From the NCBI GenBank assembly GCA_040004035.1, contig JAMPLN010000023.1: 64,000 nt of DNA. One strand, written 5' to 3'. Each line of letters opens with the position of its first letter. The stretch's first letter is position 1. Position numbers and translations under genes: made by a program. Shown here in pieces: positions 25,914 to 33,993 of this stretch. This DNA is from Microcoleus vaginatus_C (GTDB lineage Bacteria > Cyanobacteriota > Cyanobacteriia > Cyanobacteriales > Microcoleaceae). A model generated the notes under the pieces. The model made no database searches. It saw only the letters and a list, made by a program, of their open reading frames with translations, and was not told where the DNA came from.

Positions 25914-26193
25914 AATCCTACCAACGCAGATAAAGGCAGATATTGGCGATCGGCTTTTATCTGCTTGTCGGTAGAGGATTTCGCGCAGTTATTATAATAA
26001 TATTATTGTTCAGTGGGAGTGCAGGGGAATTTCCTATTTTCGACAGACGGGAAAAGCCCAATATGCTTATTATCCACTTTATTGCTGTCTCAACTTGGGA
26101 AGGGTCGAGAATCAGGATGCTATTTTTATTTTTTACTTGTAAACCGTTCATGAGGTTACAGCAGCTTTGGTAGCCACAAATATTGCAGAAATC

Positions 26194-26610
26194 ATGAGTA
26201 TAAAAAGCGCTTTACTGGTTGAGCAATCGGGGGTAATTCCCTACCGCATTCAAGAGGGAGAAATTGAAGTAATGTTGATTACTTCTTCGGCTAGCAAGCG
26301 CTGGGTGATTCCCAAAGGATTAATTGAACCTGACATGACTCCCCAAGATTCCGCCGCCAAGGAAGCTTGGGAAGAAGCAGGTTTGTTGGGTAAAGTGTTC
26401 CCGGATTTGCTGGGAACTTACGAGTATCAAAAGTCTGGGTATATTTGTCAGGTAGGGGTATTTTTAATGCAAGTGCAAGCAGTTCTAGAAATTTGGCCGG
26501 AAGCTAGCAAGAGAAAGCGCCAGTGGGTAAGTATTCCTAAAGCAATTAAGCGGGTTAACGAACCGGAACTCAAACTCATTCTTGCGGATTTGCAGAATAG
26601 GTTCTGGTGA
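26194..26610 (+). CDS. Nudix hydrolase (DIPP-like)
   Basis: 138 aa from ATG 26194 (a TTG at 26167 is also in frame). Nudix box: KRWVIPKGLIEPDMTPQDSA followed by AKEAWEEAGLLG. The EEAG metal core is present, but the Glu expected five residues after the first Gly is Met and the Arg is Lys, as in diphosphoinositol-polyphosphate-phosphatase-like bacterial members. Substrate unknown. Stands alone with no operon partner. Confidence 0.85.
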   Translation: MSIKSALLVEQSGVIPYRIQEGEIEVMLITSSASKRWVIPKGLIEPDMTPQDSAAKEAWEEAGLLGKVFPDLLGTYEYQKSGYICQVGVFLMQVQAVLEIWPEASKRKRQWVSIPKAIKRVNEPELKLILADLQNRFW

Positions 26611-26750
26611 AGAGTTATCGGTAAGGGCAGGTTTACCAAGACTTTGGTTTTCAACCATAAATTCGGGTGAACTCGCTAAAAGAACAAAATGACTGAAGAC
26701 TATATGCTTTATGATTCTGGAGATGCGATCGCCCGGAGCCATCTCCTCAG

Positions 26751-27070
26751 ATGACCAACCTTAACCCACTTAAAATTCTCTCCCTGAATGATCTGCGCGA
26801 GAACAAGCCAGAACGTCCAGGCTCGTCAAAGGTAAAGGCTTAGGCTTTGACTTTTGGCTTGGTTCGCTCGAAGATCCAGGCACGCTATTTCAGCGTAAAG
26901 CTCGCTTAGAAGTCTCCGGGATTCGTAAAGGTTCTGACAACATTATTCAAGCCAGAGTTAACATCAAATTAGAACAAATCCGCCCTTCAGATGACGTAGA
27001 TCCTGGCTATGTATCTGTAATTGAGTTCGGTACTCCCAAAGCAGGGATCGTCAAAAAATGCAGACCGTAG
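26751..27070 (+). pseudogene. Frame-broken small gene overlapping the next ORF
   Basis: ATG at 26751 opens MTNLNPLKILSLNDLRENKPE and stops at 26841-26843. A second frame, closed only from about 26788, reads RLVKGKGLGFDFWLGSLED, then ARLEVSGIRKGSDNIIQARV, to a TAG at 27068-27070. The two parts join sensibly if one indel is assumed near 26821-26832. It overlaps the following ATG (27058) by 13 bp. I do not recognise the family. It could be a true frameshift, a sequencing error, or two small ORFs. Confidence 0.55.
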
Positions 27071-27390
27071 AAGCCCTCCATCACGAAGCAATGGAACTGG
27101 TCGATCGAGCCGTTCTCGCCCGTCAGTGCGGTGATATCGACCAAGTGACTGCACTCACCAGAGCCGCCTTTGCGAAAGAACGGGCGGCAGCGGATTTAGT
27201 AGCAAACGAATGGGATTTTGAGCCTACTCGTTCTATACTGCATCGGAGCGCCGCCGTACTTGCCATTGAGTGTACCCAACTCCGGGAAGCAGAACGGCTG
27301 ATTGGACGCGCCCTGGCAGGCAACCCTCCCACGGACATTGCGGATGAACTGCGTGACCTGCTTATAGAAGAAATTTACTCACAGCGCTAA
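27058..27390 (+). CDS. Small TPR-like helical protein, function unknown
   Basis: 110 aa, starting ATG 27058 inside the end of the upstream frame-broken gene, which suggests translational coupling in the intact state. All-helical: EALHHEAMELVDRAVLARQCGD, FAKERAAADLVANEWD, EPTRSILHRSAAVLAIECTQ, LREAERLIGRALAGNPP, resembling one to two TPR units. Short proteins of this kind occur widely in cyanobacteria next to an uncharacterised partner, which would fit a two-gene toxin-antitoxin-like or regulatory pair. No catalytic motif is visible. Confidence 0.7.
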   Translation: MQTVEALHHEAMELVDRAVLARQCGDIDQVTALTRAAFAKERAAADLVANEWDFEPTRSILHRSAAVLAIECTQLREAERLIGRALAGNPPTDIADELRDLLIEEIYSQR

Positions 27391-27410
27391 GCGATTGGAG
27401 CTTAATGTAT

Positions 27411-27893
27411 TTAGGCGTTAGCTGAGAGGAAAGGAATACTTTCGGCTAAGTTATCCTTAACTTCAATTCCCTGTTTTCTCGCCCAAAACTGGCTCAAAAA
27501 GTGAATTTGCCGCAAGCCGACAACTAAATTTAAACCAGGTACAAAAATCCACCAAACTGTTAGCGGTTCTTTGATTCCTTCTTGGCGGTACAATTCGTTA
27601 ACTGTCTTGTAAAGTTTGAACTGCACGATGTAAATCCAAGCAATACCTAGCAAGGAAAACCAACCAAACCATCCGGGAACGTCAGGATCGAATATCCGCA
27701 AAGCTTGGGGGACGGCTACTCCTAAAACAAAGGGAAGCAAGCAAAGAGTTCCCGACCAACCGCTGCCGTTATAGCGACGCAATTCTTCTTGAATAATCCA
27801 TTTATACCATCCGTAATATAGCAGCAAGCTGACTCCCGACAGCAAAATTACTCGCCACAAAGAGCGCGGTTTACCTAAAGGTTTGTCCGACAT
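27411..27893 (-). CDS. Membrane protein, DUF4234-like
   Basis: 160 aa with three or four predicted membrane segments (VILLSGVSLLLYYGWYKW, SGTLCLLPFVLGVAVPQAL, WFGWFSLLGIAWIYIVQF, LTVWWIFVPGLNLVVGL). The Y-x-W-x-K-x2-I-x2-ELRRYN start and helix pattern recall DUF4234 proteins. Function unknown. Confidence 0.65.
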   Translation of the reverse strand: MSDKPLGKPRSLWRVILLSGVSLLLYYGWYKWIIQEELRRYNGSGWSGTLCLLPFVLGVAVPQALRIFDPDVPGWFGWFSLLGIAWIYIVQFKLYKTVNELYRQEGIKEPLTVWWIFVPGLNLVVGLRQIHFLSQFWARKQGIEVKDNLAESIPFLSANA

Positions 27894-27944
27894 ATTTAAA
27901 TGTAAGATATGAATGGCTATCTTGATTGTATTAACATTTGTTAA

Positions 27945-28997
27945 TTATTGCAAAATCATTTCTCGAATCGATCGCGCTGTTGCAGGGGCCAGCAGAACAC
28001 CGTTGCGATAGTGGCCGCTGGCGATGAAAACGCGATCGTTACCGGGAAGCGTCTCGATAATTGGTGCCGGTCGTCCTTCCGGACGCGGGCGCAATCCCGA
28101 CCATTTCCTGATGATTTCAGCTTCTGCTAAGCCCGGACAAAGTGATCTCGCCCTTGCCATCACTTGCGCCAACATATCAGCATTCGCCTGAATTTCCCCG
28201 CCATTTTCGGAAAACTCCACCGTCGCCCCCACCCAAAATTCCTGATTTCCCACAGGCACAATGTGAACGTCATCGCAAGTAATTACTGGGCTAAAATCTG
28301 GGTTTCCTAAAGGATTGGCCGATCGCAAATGCAGCGCTTGTCCCAACACCGGGCGAATGTCAACCAACTGATTTAACGATGCAGTTACAGCAGCAGAACC
28401 CAAACCAGCGCACACAATTAGTCGATCGAACTCCAAACTAGCAGCAATCTCCGCTGCTTCAACGGGCACGCCAAACTCAAAAATCACCCCATTTCGTTCA
28501 GCAGCATCAATCAAAGCCAAAGTTAGCGCCGTCGGATCGACTTGCCGGTCTTGAGGCGAATAAATCGCAGCAATAATGCGATCGTTTAAAGAGAGATGAG
28601 GGCAGCGATCTCGCACTCGTTCCACATCCCAAAGTTCCAATTGCCAACCTTGAGAACGGCGAGTTGCTATCAAATTTTCCCACTTAATTAAATCCTCTCC
28701 CTCCGAACAAAGCATTAAAATCCCTTGTTTGTTAAAAGGAATTTTTCGCCCCGTAACTGCTTCCAATTCAGGAATCAAAGTCTCGTAGCGCTGAAGGCTG
28801 GTTTCCCTCAACTGCCAATTTCTGCCCTTAGTTTTGTGGCTGATAACTCCCATCAAAACACCGAGTGCAGCGCCAGTAGAACCTTGTGCCGGCGGCTGTT
28901 TGTCGAACACAGTAACTTTCAGTTCTGGAAATTGACTTAGTTCAAAGGCGATCGAAGCCCCAACAATACCGCAACCAATAATTGCAACGCGAATCAT
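27945..28997 (-). CDS. DAO-family FAD-dependent oxidase (glycine oxidase/ThiO-like)
   Basis: 350 aa. N-terminal Rossmann FAD site GCGIVGASIAFEL, then QGSTGAALGVLMG, a DAO-typical DRQVDPTALTLALIDAAERNGV, VDIRPVLGQALHLR, and a C-terminal FAD loop SGLRPRPEGRPAPIIE...YRNGVLLAPATA. This set matches D-amino-acid oxidase-type flavoenzymes, with ThiO (glycine oxidase for thiazole synthesis) the nearest in my recollection. No thi gene is next to it, so ThiO remains a guess and another small amine substrate is possible. Confidence 0.82.
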   Translation of the reverse strand: MIRVAIIGCGIVGASIAFELSQFPELKVTVFDKQPPAQGSTGAALGVLMGVISHKTKGRNWQLRETSLQRYETLIPELEAVTGRKIPFNKQGILMLCSEGEDLIKWENLIATRRSQGWQLELWDVERVRDRCPHLSLNDRIIAAIYSPQDRQVDPTALTLALIDAAERNGVIFEFGVPVEAAEIAASLEFDRLIVCAGLGSAAVTASLNQLVDIRPVLGQALHLRSANPLGNPDFSPVITCDDVHIVPVGNQEFWVGATVEFSENGGEIQANADMLAQVMARARSLCPGLAEAEIIRKWSGLRPRPEGRPAPIIETLPGNDRVFIASGHYRNGVLLAPATARSIREMILQ

Positions 28998-29325
28998 TCA
29001 ATTTTAGATTTTAGATTTTAGATTTTAGATTTTAAATTTTATAGAAGTTTTTCGTATGGTTCTGAGCGCAAAGCGTGTCAAATTAACAGTAAAATCCTCT
29101 GTTTTTATAGTTTGTCTCGAAGTCTCGATCCCCCTAAATCCCCCTTAATAAGGGGGACTTTGAATGCTCTGCCCCCCTTTTTTAGGTGGACTTTGAATAC
29201 TCTTGTCCCCCCCTTACTAAGGGGGGTTAGGGGGGATCTAGACTCGACTACAAGCGATATTTATTATGGGTTTCAGTCTTAATTTGACACCCATCAATTG
29301 CCAAGCCTACAAACCCCTAAAGCTA
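28998..29325. other. Intergenic region rich in repeats before psbQ's 3' end
   Basis: 328 bp. Next to the oxidase start is an array of the heptamer ATTTTAG (about 29000-29036). It is followed by a C/G-run inverted repeat element (29117-29247). No gene seen. Confidence 0.6.
29117..29247. repeat. MITE-like element with C-run/G-run inverted ends
   Basis: Left end CTCGAAGTCTCGATCCCCCT, right end (reverse complement) TCGAGTCTAGATCCCCCCTA. Inside, AAGGGGGACTTTGAATGCTC and a similar GTGGACTTTGAATACTC are repeated. A second member with the same core lies at 38223-38349. Confidence 0.65.
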
Positions 29326-29769
29326 TTAAGCTTTAGGAATTAGCTGCAAAAAGGTATCGAAATCCTTGACAGCTTTTTGATAGCTGGCCGTGACTTTTGC
29401 ATAGTCAAGCTCTTTAGCAGCAAGATCAATGTTAACCAAATCGGTAAACAAACTCTTAGTTAAATCAGCAGCTTGTTGTTGAGAACTAGGCAACAAACTC
29501 GCAGAGACGGTTTTCATGGTGTTCCGCAAGTCGCCTAGAGGCCCGTGAATGTAAGTTCTGGTATCAACCCAATTTTGTTTTTGAATTAAGGTTCCCAGTT
29601 TATCCATGCGCGATCGGAACTCTGTCAGAGTAGGAACATAGCGCTGAATTTGCTGGGTCTGGGCTGCTGTGTAAGTCGTTGGAACTTTGGCTTCGACACT
29701 GCTGCAACTAACCAGAAATGCCATCAAAAACGCCATCATCAAGGCAAAAATTGAACGGGGACGAGTCAT
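29326..29769 (-). CDS. psbQ: Photosystem II lipoprotein PsbQ (CyanoQ)
   Basis: 147 aa. Lipoprotein signal MTRPRSIFALMMAFLMAF with lipobox LVSC (Cys22). The mature chain is a four-helix bundle with YTAAQTQQIQRYVPTLTEFRSRM, NWVDTRTYIHGPLGDLR and YQKAVKDFDTFLQLIP, as in CyanoQ. It sits on the lumenal face of PSII near CP47 and stabilises the oxygen-evolving complex. A heptamer array (ATTTTAG) lies just before the start at 29770-29797. Confidence 0.92.
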   Translation of the reverse strand: MTRPRSIFALMMAFLMAFLVSCSSVEAKVPTTYTAAQTQQIQRYVPTLTEFRSRMDKLGTLIQKQNWVDTRTYIHGPLGDLRNTMKTVSASLLPSSQQQAADLTKSLFTDLVNIDLAAKELDYAKVTASYQKAVKDFDTFLQLIPKA

Positions 29770-29880
29770 ATCGATTTTAGATTTTAGATTTTAGATTTCT
29801 CGTTCTCAGGCTCTGCCTGGGAATGCAGCTCGGCGAGGAGCTGGTTCACTGACCTAGCACCGAGAGTTATGTACAAAATA

Positions 29881-30732
29881 TTATTTTACCTCCTGGCGGC
29901 GCAGAAAAGTGATCACAGCATTGCCAACTTTTTCTGACCAATGTTCTTGAGGATAATGCCCCGCTTCTTCCAGTGTAACTAACTCTGCATTTTGCAGGGA
30001 ACCCACTAGCTTTTGAACTGGTTCAACACTCAGCCAAGGATCTGTCAAACCCCAGACAAATAAAGTTGGTCGAGTCCATCCTTTCAAGCCGGATTCAATT
30101 TCGGCCATTGATTGCGGCAATTGAATATTGCGGACTGTATTCATCAGCGATCGACCTGCATCCGAACTCTTCAAAAACGGGCGGCGGTAAACATCTAAAT
30201 CCTTATCTGAGATTGTCTGGCGGCTGCCACCTTCGAGAGTTCTGTCAACCAAAAGCGGGTCTTGCGTCATCATGTCGCCAATAAAAGGCAGCCCCAACTG
30301 CTGCATTTTCCAAGGCAATTTGATATCTGCTGAAACTGGTGTATTGATGATGGCTAAACGCTCAATTTTATCGGGATTGCGTAAAGCGTATTGAATGCCG
30401 GCTGAAGCTAAAAATCCTTGGACAACGAGGGAAAAGCGCTCTAATTCTATAGCTTGAATAAAGCCAGCGAGGGCGTCAACAAAAGCATCGGGAGTGTAGG
30501 CAAAGTCGCGCTTGTCGGGTTTTGTCGATCGCCCGTAACCCACCCAATCTGGGGCGATCGATCTAAATCCCTGTGCCGCCAAATCCGGCATCATTACAGT
30601 CCAGGTAAAACTCTGGGACGGCAAACCGTGCAGCAGCAGTACGGGCGGTTTACCAGTTTCGTTAACCGGATTTGTTTCCCGATAAAACCATTTCAGCGGG
30701 CCTACTTCAACTATCTTCTCATCAATTAACAT
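29881..30732 (-). CDS. Alpha/beta-hydrolase-fold protein without a nucleophile
   Basis: 283 aa. Oxyanion motif LLHGLPSQ, the strand-helix APDWVGYGRS, and the C-terminal acid (LFVWGLTDPW) and His (LEEAGHYPQEHW) are as in haloalkane-dehalogenase-type hydrolases. But the nucleophile elbow reads VVQGFLAS: the position of Ser or Asp is Gly106. The segment PLLVDRTLEGG...YRRPFL matches a cyanobacterial and chloroplast subfamily in which I recall VQGYF or VQGFF at the same place. So this is probably a conserved non-classical member, perhaps binding rather than hydrolysing a lipid or pigment derivative. Confidence 0.85.
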   Translation of the reverse strand: MLIDEKIVEVGPLKWFYRETNPVNETGKPPVLLLHGLPSQSFTWTVMMPDLAAQGFRSIAPDWVGYGRSTKPDKRDFAYTPDAFVDALAGFIQAIELERFSLVVQGFLASAGIQYALRNPDKIERLAIINTPVSADIKLPWKMQQLGLPFIGDMMTQDPLLVDRTLEGGSRQTISDKDLDVYRRPFLKSSDAGRSLMNTVRNIQLPQSMAEIESGLKGWTRPTLFVWGLTDPWLSVEPVQKLVGSLQNAELVTLEEAGHYPQEHWSEKVGNAVITFLRRQEVK

Positions 30733-30760
30733 TATTTTACTGGTTATTTATCAAAGAATA

Positions 30761-30823
30761 AGGCGGGGAATACCCGCCCTACTTACCTAATAGTTGGGTG
30801 TGCATAGAACACCTTACCCAACT
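30761..30823 (-). terminator. Two stem-loops 3' of petA
   Basis: GGCGGG (30762-30767)/CCCGCC (30773-30778), and AGTTGGGT (30792-30799)/ACCCAACT (30816-30823) with an inner GTGT/ACAC pair. Both lie between the petA stop and the hydrolase start. No U-run, so they may be repeat-derived mRNA ends. Confidence 0.5.
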
Positions 30824-30837
30824 AATTACAGCCGCGT

Positions 30838-31827
30838 TTAGAAATTCATTTCAGCAGCTTGAACTTTTTCGACCTGTTTCTTCTTGAGAACCAGCATGAT
30901 TTGAGCCAGCATGGTTATAGCCACGAAAGCCATCAATCCTTTAACTCGACCTGCACTTTGCAGCACAATCTCCACGTCTTTTTGACCGAAGCCGCCCACA
31001 TTAGGATTGTTCGTCAAAAGTTCGCCTGCTGCAACTGTTTGTCCTTCGGAAACAATCAGTTCTGGGCCTGCGGGAATCGTATCAACAACCGCTGCACCTT
31101 CGGCAGGTTGAATTGTCACTTGATAACCGCCATCTTCAGGTTGAGCAATCTTAGAAATGGTGCCAGCTACCGAAGCATTGTAAACAGTATTATTGCTCTT
31201 TTCGCCAGTAGGATAAACCTGACCGCGACCGCGGTTGCCACCAACATAAATTTGGTATTTGCCGTAGTGAACGGACTTGTCAGTTTCTGGATTCGGCGAC
31301 AAAACTGGGAATACCAATTCTTTATACTGTTCTCCCGGTACTGGACCCACTAAAACAATATTTTCTTGGGTTTCGCTGTAAGGTTGGAAGTAAAGATCGC
31401 CGACTTTTTCCTTCATTTCTTCGGGAATTCTGTCAGCGGGAGCAATTTTGAAACCCTCGGGCAACATCACTACAGCGCCTACATTCAAGCCGCTTTTGCT
31501 GCCGTCGCCGCCAACTTGTTGAACGTTAGTATCGTAGGGAACTTTGACAATAGCTTCAAACACCGTATCTGGCAAAACAGATTGCGGTACTTCAACTTCA
31601 GTCGGTTTTGCACCGAGGTGACAGTTAGCGCAAACAATCCGGCCTGTTGCTTCGCGGGGAGTAGCGGGTGCAGTTTGCTGAGCCCAGAAAGGGTAAGCAA
31701 ATGCTGCTTGGGGAAGTGCGATGTCGCTGGTGAGGAAAAATGCTGTGGCTGCGATCGCAATTAAGGCTGTTTTCGCGATCGTCCTGGCACTGCGGCGAAA
31801 TATCGCAGATAAATTAGTTTGTGGCAT
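30838..31827 (-). CDS. petA: Apocytochrome f
   Basis: 329 aa from the ATG at 31825-31827 (an in-frame TTG 18 nt upstream exists but has no advantage). Sec signal ends ALPQAAFA, mature start YPFWAQQ, where the N-terminal Tyr is the sixth heme ligand. The heme motif is CANCH. The conserved lumenal domain continues EVEVPQSVLPDTVFEA, YVGGNRGRGQVYPTGEKSNN; one C-terminal membrane anchor (MAFVAITMLAQIMLVL) then KKKQVEKVQ. Electron carrier from the Rieske protein to plastocyanin or cytochrome c6. Read after petC, separated by an ATTTTGG repeat array, as the usual petCA operon. Confidence 0.96.
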   Translation of the reverse strand: MPQTNLSAIFRRSARTIAKTALIAIAATAFFLTSDIALPQAAFAYPFWAQQTAPATPREATGRIVCANCHLGAKPTEVEVPQSVLPDTVFEAIVKVPYDTNVQQVGGDGSKSGLNVGAVVMLPEGFKIAPADRIPEEMKEKVGDLYFQPYSETQENIVLVGPVPGEQYKELVFPVLSPNPETDKSVHYGKYQIYVGGNRGRGQVYPTGEKSNNTVYNASVAGTISKIAQPEDGGYQVTIQPAEGAAVVDTIPAGPELIVSEGQTVAAGELLTNNPNVGGFGQKDVEIVLQSAGRVKGLMAFVAITMLAQIMLVLKKKQVEKVQAAEMNF

Positions 31828-31855
31828 TAGAGTATTCAATCTCAAAGGTCAGACA

Positions 31856-31909
31856 ATTTTGGATTTTGGATTTTGGATTTTGGATTTTGGATTTTGGATT
31901 TTGGATTGT
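31856..31909. repeat. STRR array ATTTTGG between petC and petA
   Basis: Seven consecutive copies of ATTTTGG in the petC-petA intergenic region. A related array of ATCTAAA/AATCTCA units follows at about 31964-31988. As it is transcribed, it may affect petA translation. Confidence 0.85.
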
Positions 31910-31992
31910 GAGACTGCTTTAGGGATGCAATTATCAGTGGTTTTCACCATTCACCCCCTATCTAAAATCTCAAATCTAAAATCCAAAATAGT

Positions 31993-32535
31993 TTAAGACC
32001 ACCAAGGTTCTTCGCCGGTGCGGAAATCTGTTTCTTTCCAAGGGGTCAAAGCGATCTTGTCATCTGCGACAGTGGCGTGGGCCAGGGCCAGAGACAAAGG
32101 CGCTGGGCCGCGTACCACTTTGCCCTCATTGTTGTATTGAGAACCGTGACAAGGACAGATAAACTTGTTTTCGCTAACATTCCAAGGCACGACGCAACCC
32201 AAGTGAGTGCAGACTGCATTGATGCCGTAGTCGGCGATTGATTGGTCTTCTTTCACCACAAGATAAGTGGGGTCGCCTTTGAGACCTTGGGCTAAGGTGC
32301 GATCGCCCGCCGGGTGCGAAGCCAAATATTGACTAACGATGATGTCGTTACCCAAAGCATCTTTAGCTGTCACTCCGCCGCCAACTGCCCCACTCGCCGG
32401 AGGAACAAAATATTGGACAACGGGATAGAGTGCGCCCAGTGCAACACCTGTGACTGTACCGAACGTCAGCAAATTCATAAATTGGCGACGCCCCATATCG
32501 GGAACATCGGGATTTCCAGCAGAAGATTGAGCCAT
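31993..32535 (-). CDS. petC: Cytochrome b6f Rieske iron-sulfur protein
   Basis: 180 aa. The N-terminal twin-arginine signal anchor MGRRQFMNLLTFG precedes one membrane helix. [2Fe-2S] ligands are in CTHLGC (C109, H111, C114) and CPCHGS (C127, C129, H130), with the two disulfide cysteines C114 and C129. It transfers electrons from plastoquinol to cytochrome f. Its membrane insertion uses the Tat route, and TatC is encoded about 4 kb away at 36789-38138. First gene of petCA. Confidence 0.97.
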   Translation of the reverse strand: MAQSSAGNPDVPDMGRRQFMNLLTFGTVTGVALGALYPVVQYFVPPASGAVGGGVTAKDALGNDIIVSQYLASHPAGDRTLAQGLKGDPTYLVVKEDQSIADYGINAVCTHLGCVVPWNVSENKFICPCHGSQYNNEGKVVRGPAPLSLALAHATVADDKIALTPWKETDFRTGEEPWWS

Positions 32536-32753
32536 GACCTGCCTTTACGGTTTTAAGTTACGTTTGTTTGTTTGTTAGCTGTTAGCGAACCTGTACGTGC
32601 AGAGGAAGGAGGATAATTGCCGTTAATCTGCTCGCACAAATTTTAGGCCGCGAAAATTCCTTTTAAGAATGCGCCTTCCAGCCTTTATTAGAGTATTATT
32701 ACATTTTTTGAACTTTGTCTTTTATTGTTTAATGGATTAACTCAGGAGCAACC

Positions 32754-33071
32754 ATGACGGGCAAGGATTTACACCAGCTACTGCTAGAAAAATGGGGAAA
32801 GTCTTACGATATCAGATTGCGGCGAACACGGGGCAAGATTTTTGTGCAAGTTATGTGGAAATATTTAGAACAGGCATCTTTTCCGATGACGGAGGCTGAT
32901 TATTTCGAGCATTTGGATGCGGTGGCCAATTACCTCAACGGCTGGGGCAGCACGGAACAGGTTAGAGAATATATCGTAACTACTCGCGATCGCCCCCGCT
33001 TGGGTAAAGCTGTCAGCGTTCCCCTAGATTTGGGTGAAAGAGCCTCGGAGTGGTTGCTAGACGAGTTTTGA
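32754..33071 (+). CDS. DUF3067 family protein
   Basis: 105 aa. Contains LLLEKWGKSYDIRLRRTRGKIFVQVMWKYLEQ, LDAVANYLNGWGS and YIVTTRDRPRLGKAVSVPLDLG, the DUF3067 layout conserved in cyanobacteria and chloroplasts. No catalytic residue is known. Divergent from petC, a linkage I recall in several cyanobacteria. Ribosome site CAGGAG ahead of the ATG. Confidence 0.85.
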   Translation: MTGKDLHQLLLEKWGKSYDIRLRRTRGKIFVQVMWKYLEQASFPMTEADYFEHLDAVANYLNGWGSTEQVREYIVTTRDRPRLGKAVSVPLDLGERASEWLLDEF

Positions 33072-33483
33072 ATCAGTCAGTCGATTTTAGATTTTAGATT
33101 TTAGATATTAGATTGACTCCACAGCCGGGATCTGGGCGAGTTCCCTAAAGTTTTGTGTCGCGCCGCGGCTGGATTAGTTGAGCCCAAAGTCCCGAAAATC
33201 GATCGGCGAGCTTGTCATACGACTTGCCGCTTGTGAGAAACTAAGCTGTGGCGCATCTAATTTGCACGGGTGTTTTGATTCAAAGTCTTGTGTGGCGGGC
33301 TTTGCTGCGCGCCGCCAACTGTGGGATTTAAATGCCGCAACAGTTTCTGGGGCTTTTTTAGGGGCTTTTTTAATTTTGGGCGATCGGACTTCTAGCTTAC
33401 CAAAATCATCGGAACCAATTTCTGTCAACAATTTCACATACAATGAAGGTCAGATATCTTGTGAAATTTAGGAGAATGTTGTA
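33072..33483. other. Intergenic region before ccmK
   Basis: 412 bp. Holds an ATTTTAG array (33084-33112) and two copies of GGGGCTTTTTTA (about 33350-33374). Overlapping ORFs on both strands (33174-33443 minus, 33178-33471 plus) have no family resemblance and are not called. The ccmK promoter must lie in the right part. Confidence 0.4.
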
Positions 33484-33792
33484 ATGGGTGTTGCACTGGG
33501 AATGGTTGAAGTCTTAGGATTTCCCGCTGCAGTAGAAGTTGCGGACTCAATGGTGAAAGCAGCCCGTGTTACTTTAGTTCGCTATGAGAAAATAACCCGC
33601 GCCTACTGGACAATTATAGTGCGAGGAGATGTTTCTGAAGTGCAAGCAGCCGTTGCTGCTGGAATTGAATCAGTTAAAAAGGTCGATGGCGGAAAGTTGC
33701 TATCGTATCATATAATTGCTCGTCCCCACGAGAATCTGGATTACGTTTTGCCGATCGGCTATACTCCCGAAGTAGAACAGTTCCGAATGTAG
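33484..33792 (+). CDS. Carboxysome shell protein, CcmK-type (isolated BMC hexamer gene)
   Basis: 102 aa, one BMC domain: GMVEVLGFPAAVEVADSMVKAARVTL, VIRGDVSEV-type segment IIVRGDVSEVQAAVAAGIESV, HIIARPHENLDYVLPIGYTPEVEQFR. Forms hexamers in the beta-carboxysome facet. It departs from CcmK1/2 at the pore: residues 36-40 read KITRA where CcmK1/2 read KIGSG, and Arg39 would point at or near the pore. Likely a satellite paralogue (CcmK3-6 group) that forms mixed hexamers or caps. AGGAGA ribosome site; a strong terminator follows. No other ccm gene is near. Confidence 0.9.
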   Translation: MGVALGMVEVLGFPAAVEVADSMVKAARVTLVRYEKITRAYWTIIVRGDVSEVQAAVAAGIESVKKVDGGKLLSYHIIARPHENLDYVLPIGYTPEVEQFRM

Positions 33793-33839
33793 TCAAAGTT
33801 TTGACAAAACTTTGGTGTTGAATTTTAACTTTTGGTAAT

Positions 33840-33874
33840 TATAGAGGCGCGGGCGATCGCGTCTCTATATTTTT
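33840..33874 (+). terminator. Intrinsic terminator of ccmK
   Basis: Stem TATAGAGGCGCG (33840-33851) with CGCGTCTCTATA (33858-33869), one G-U pair, loop GGCGAT, then TTTTT (33870-33874). Confidence 0.75.
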
Positions 33875-33993
33875 ATGGCGAGTCGATATATTTTTGTGCT
33901 GTGTTTATCTGCGGTATATTTTGCCGGAGCAGCAGGCAGAATAATATGGAATTCTTAACCGCAGATAAACGCAGTTCGACGCAGATAATACAA

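Noticed and set aside
25943..26173. 76-codon plus-strand ORF between the M1 peptidase and the Nudix gene
   Set aside because: No family pattern, and it ends within the Nudix start region.
33174..33471. Two overlapping ORFs (minus 89 codons, plus 97 codons) before ccmK
   Set aside because: Unlike any family I know, overlap each other, and lack ribosome sites; more likely non-coding promoter sequence.
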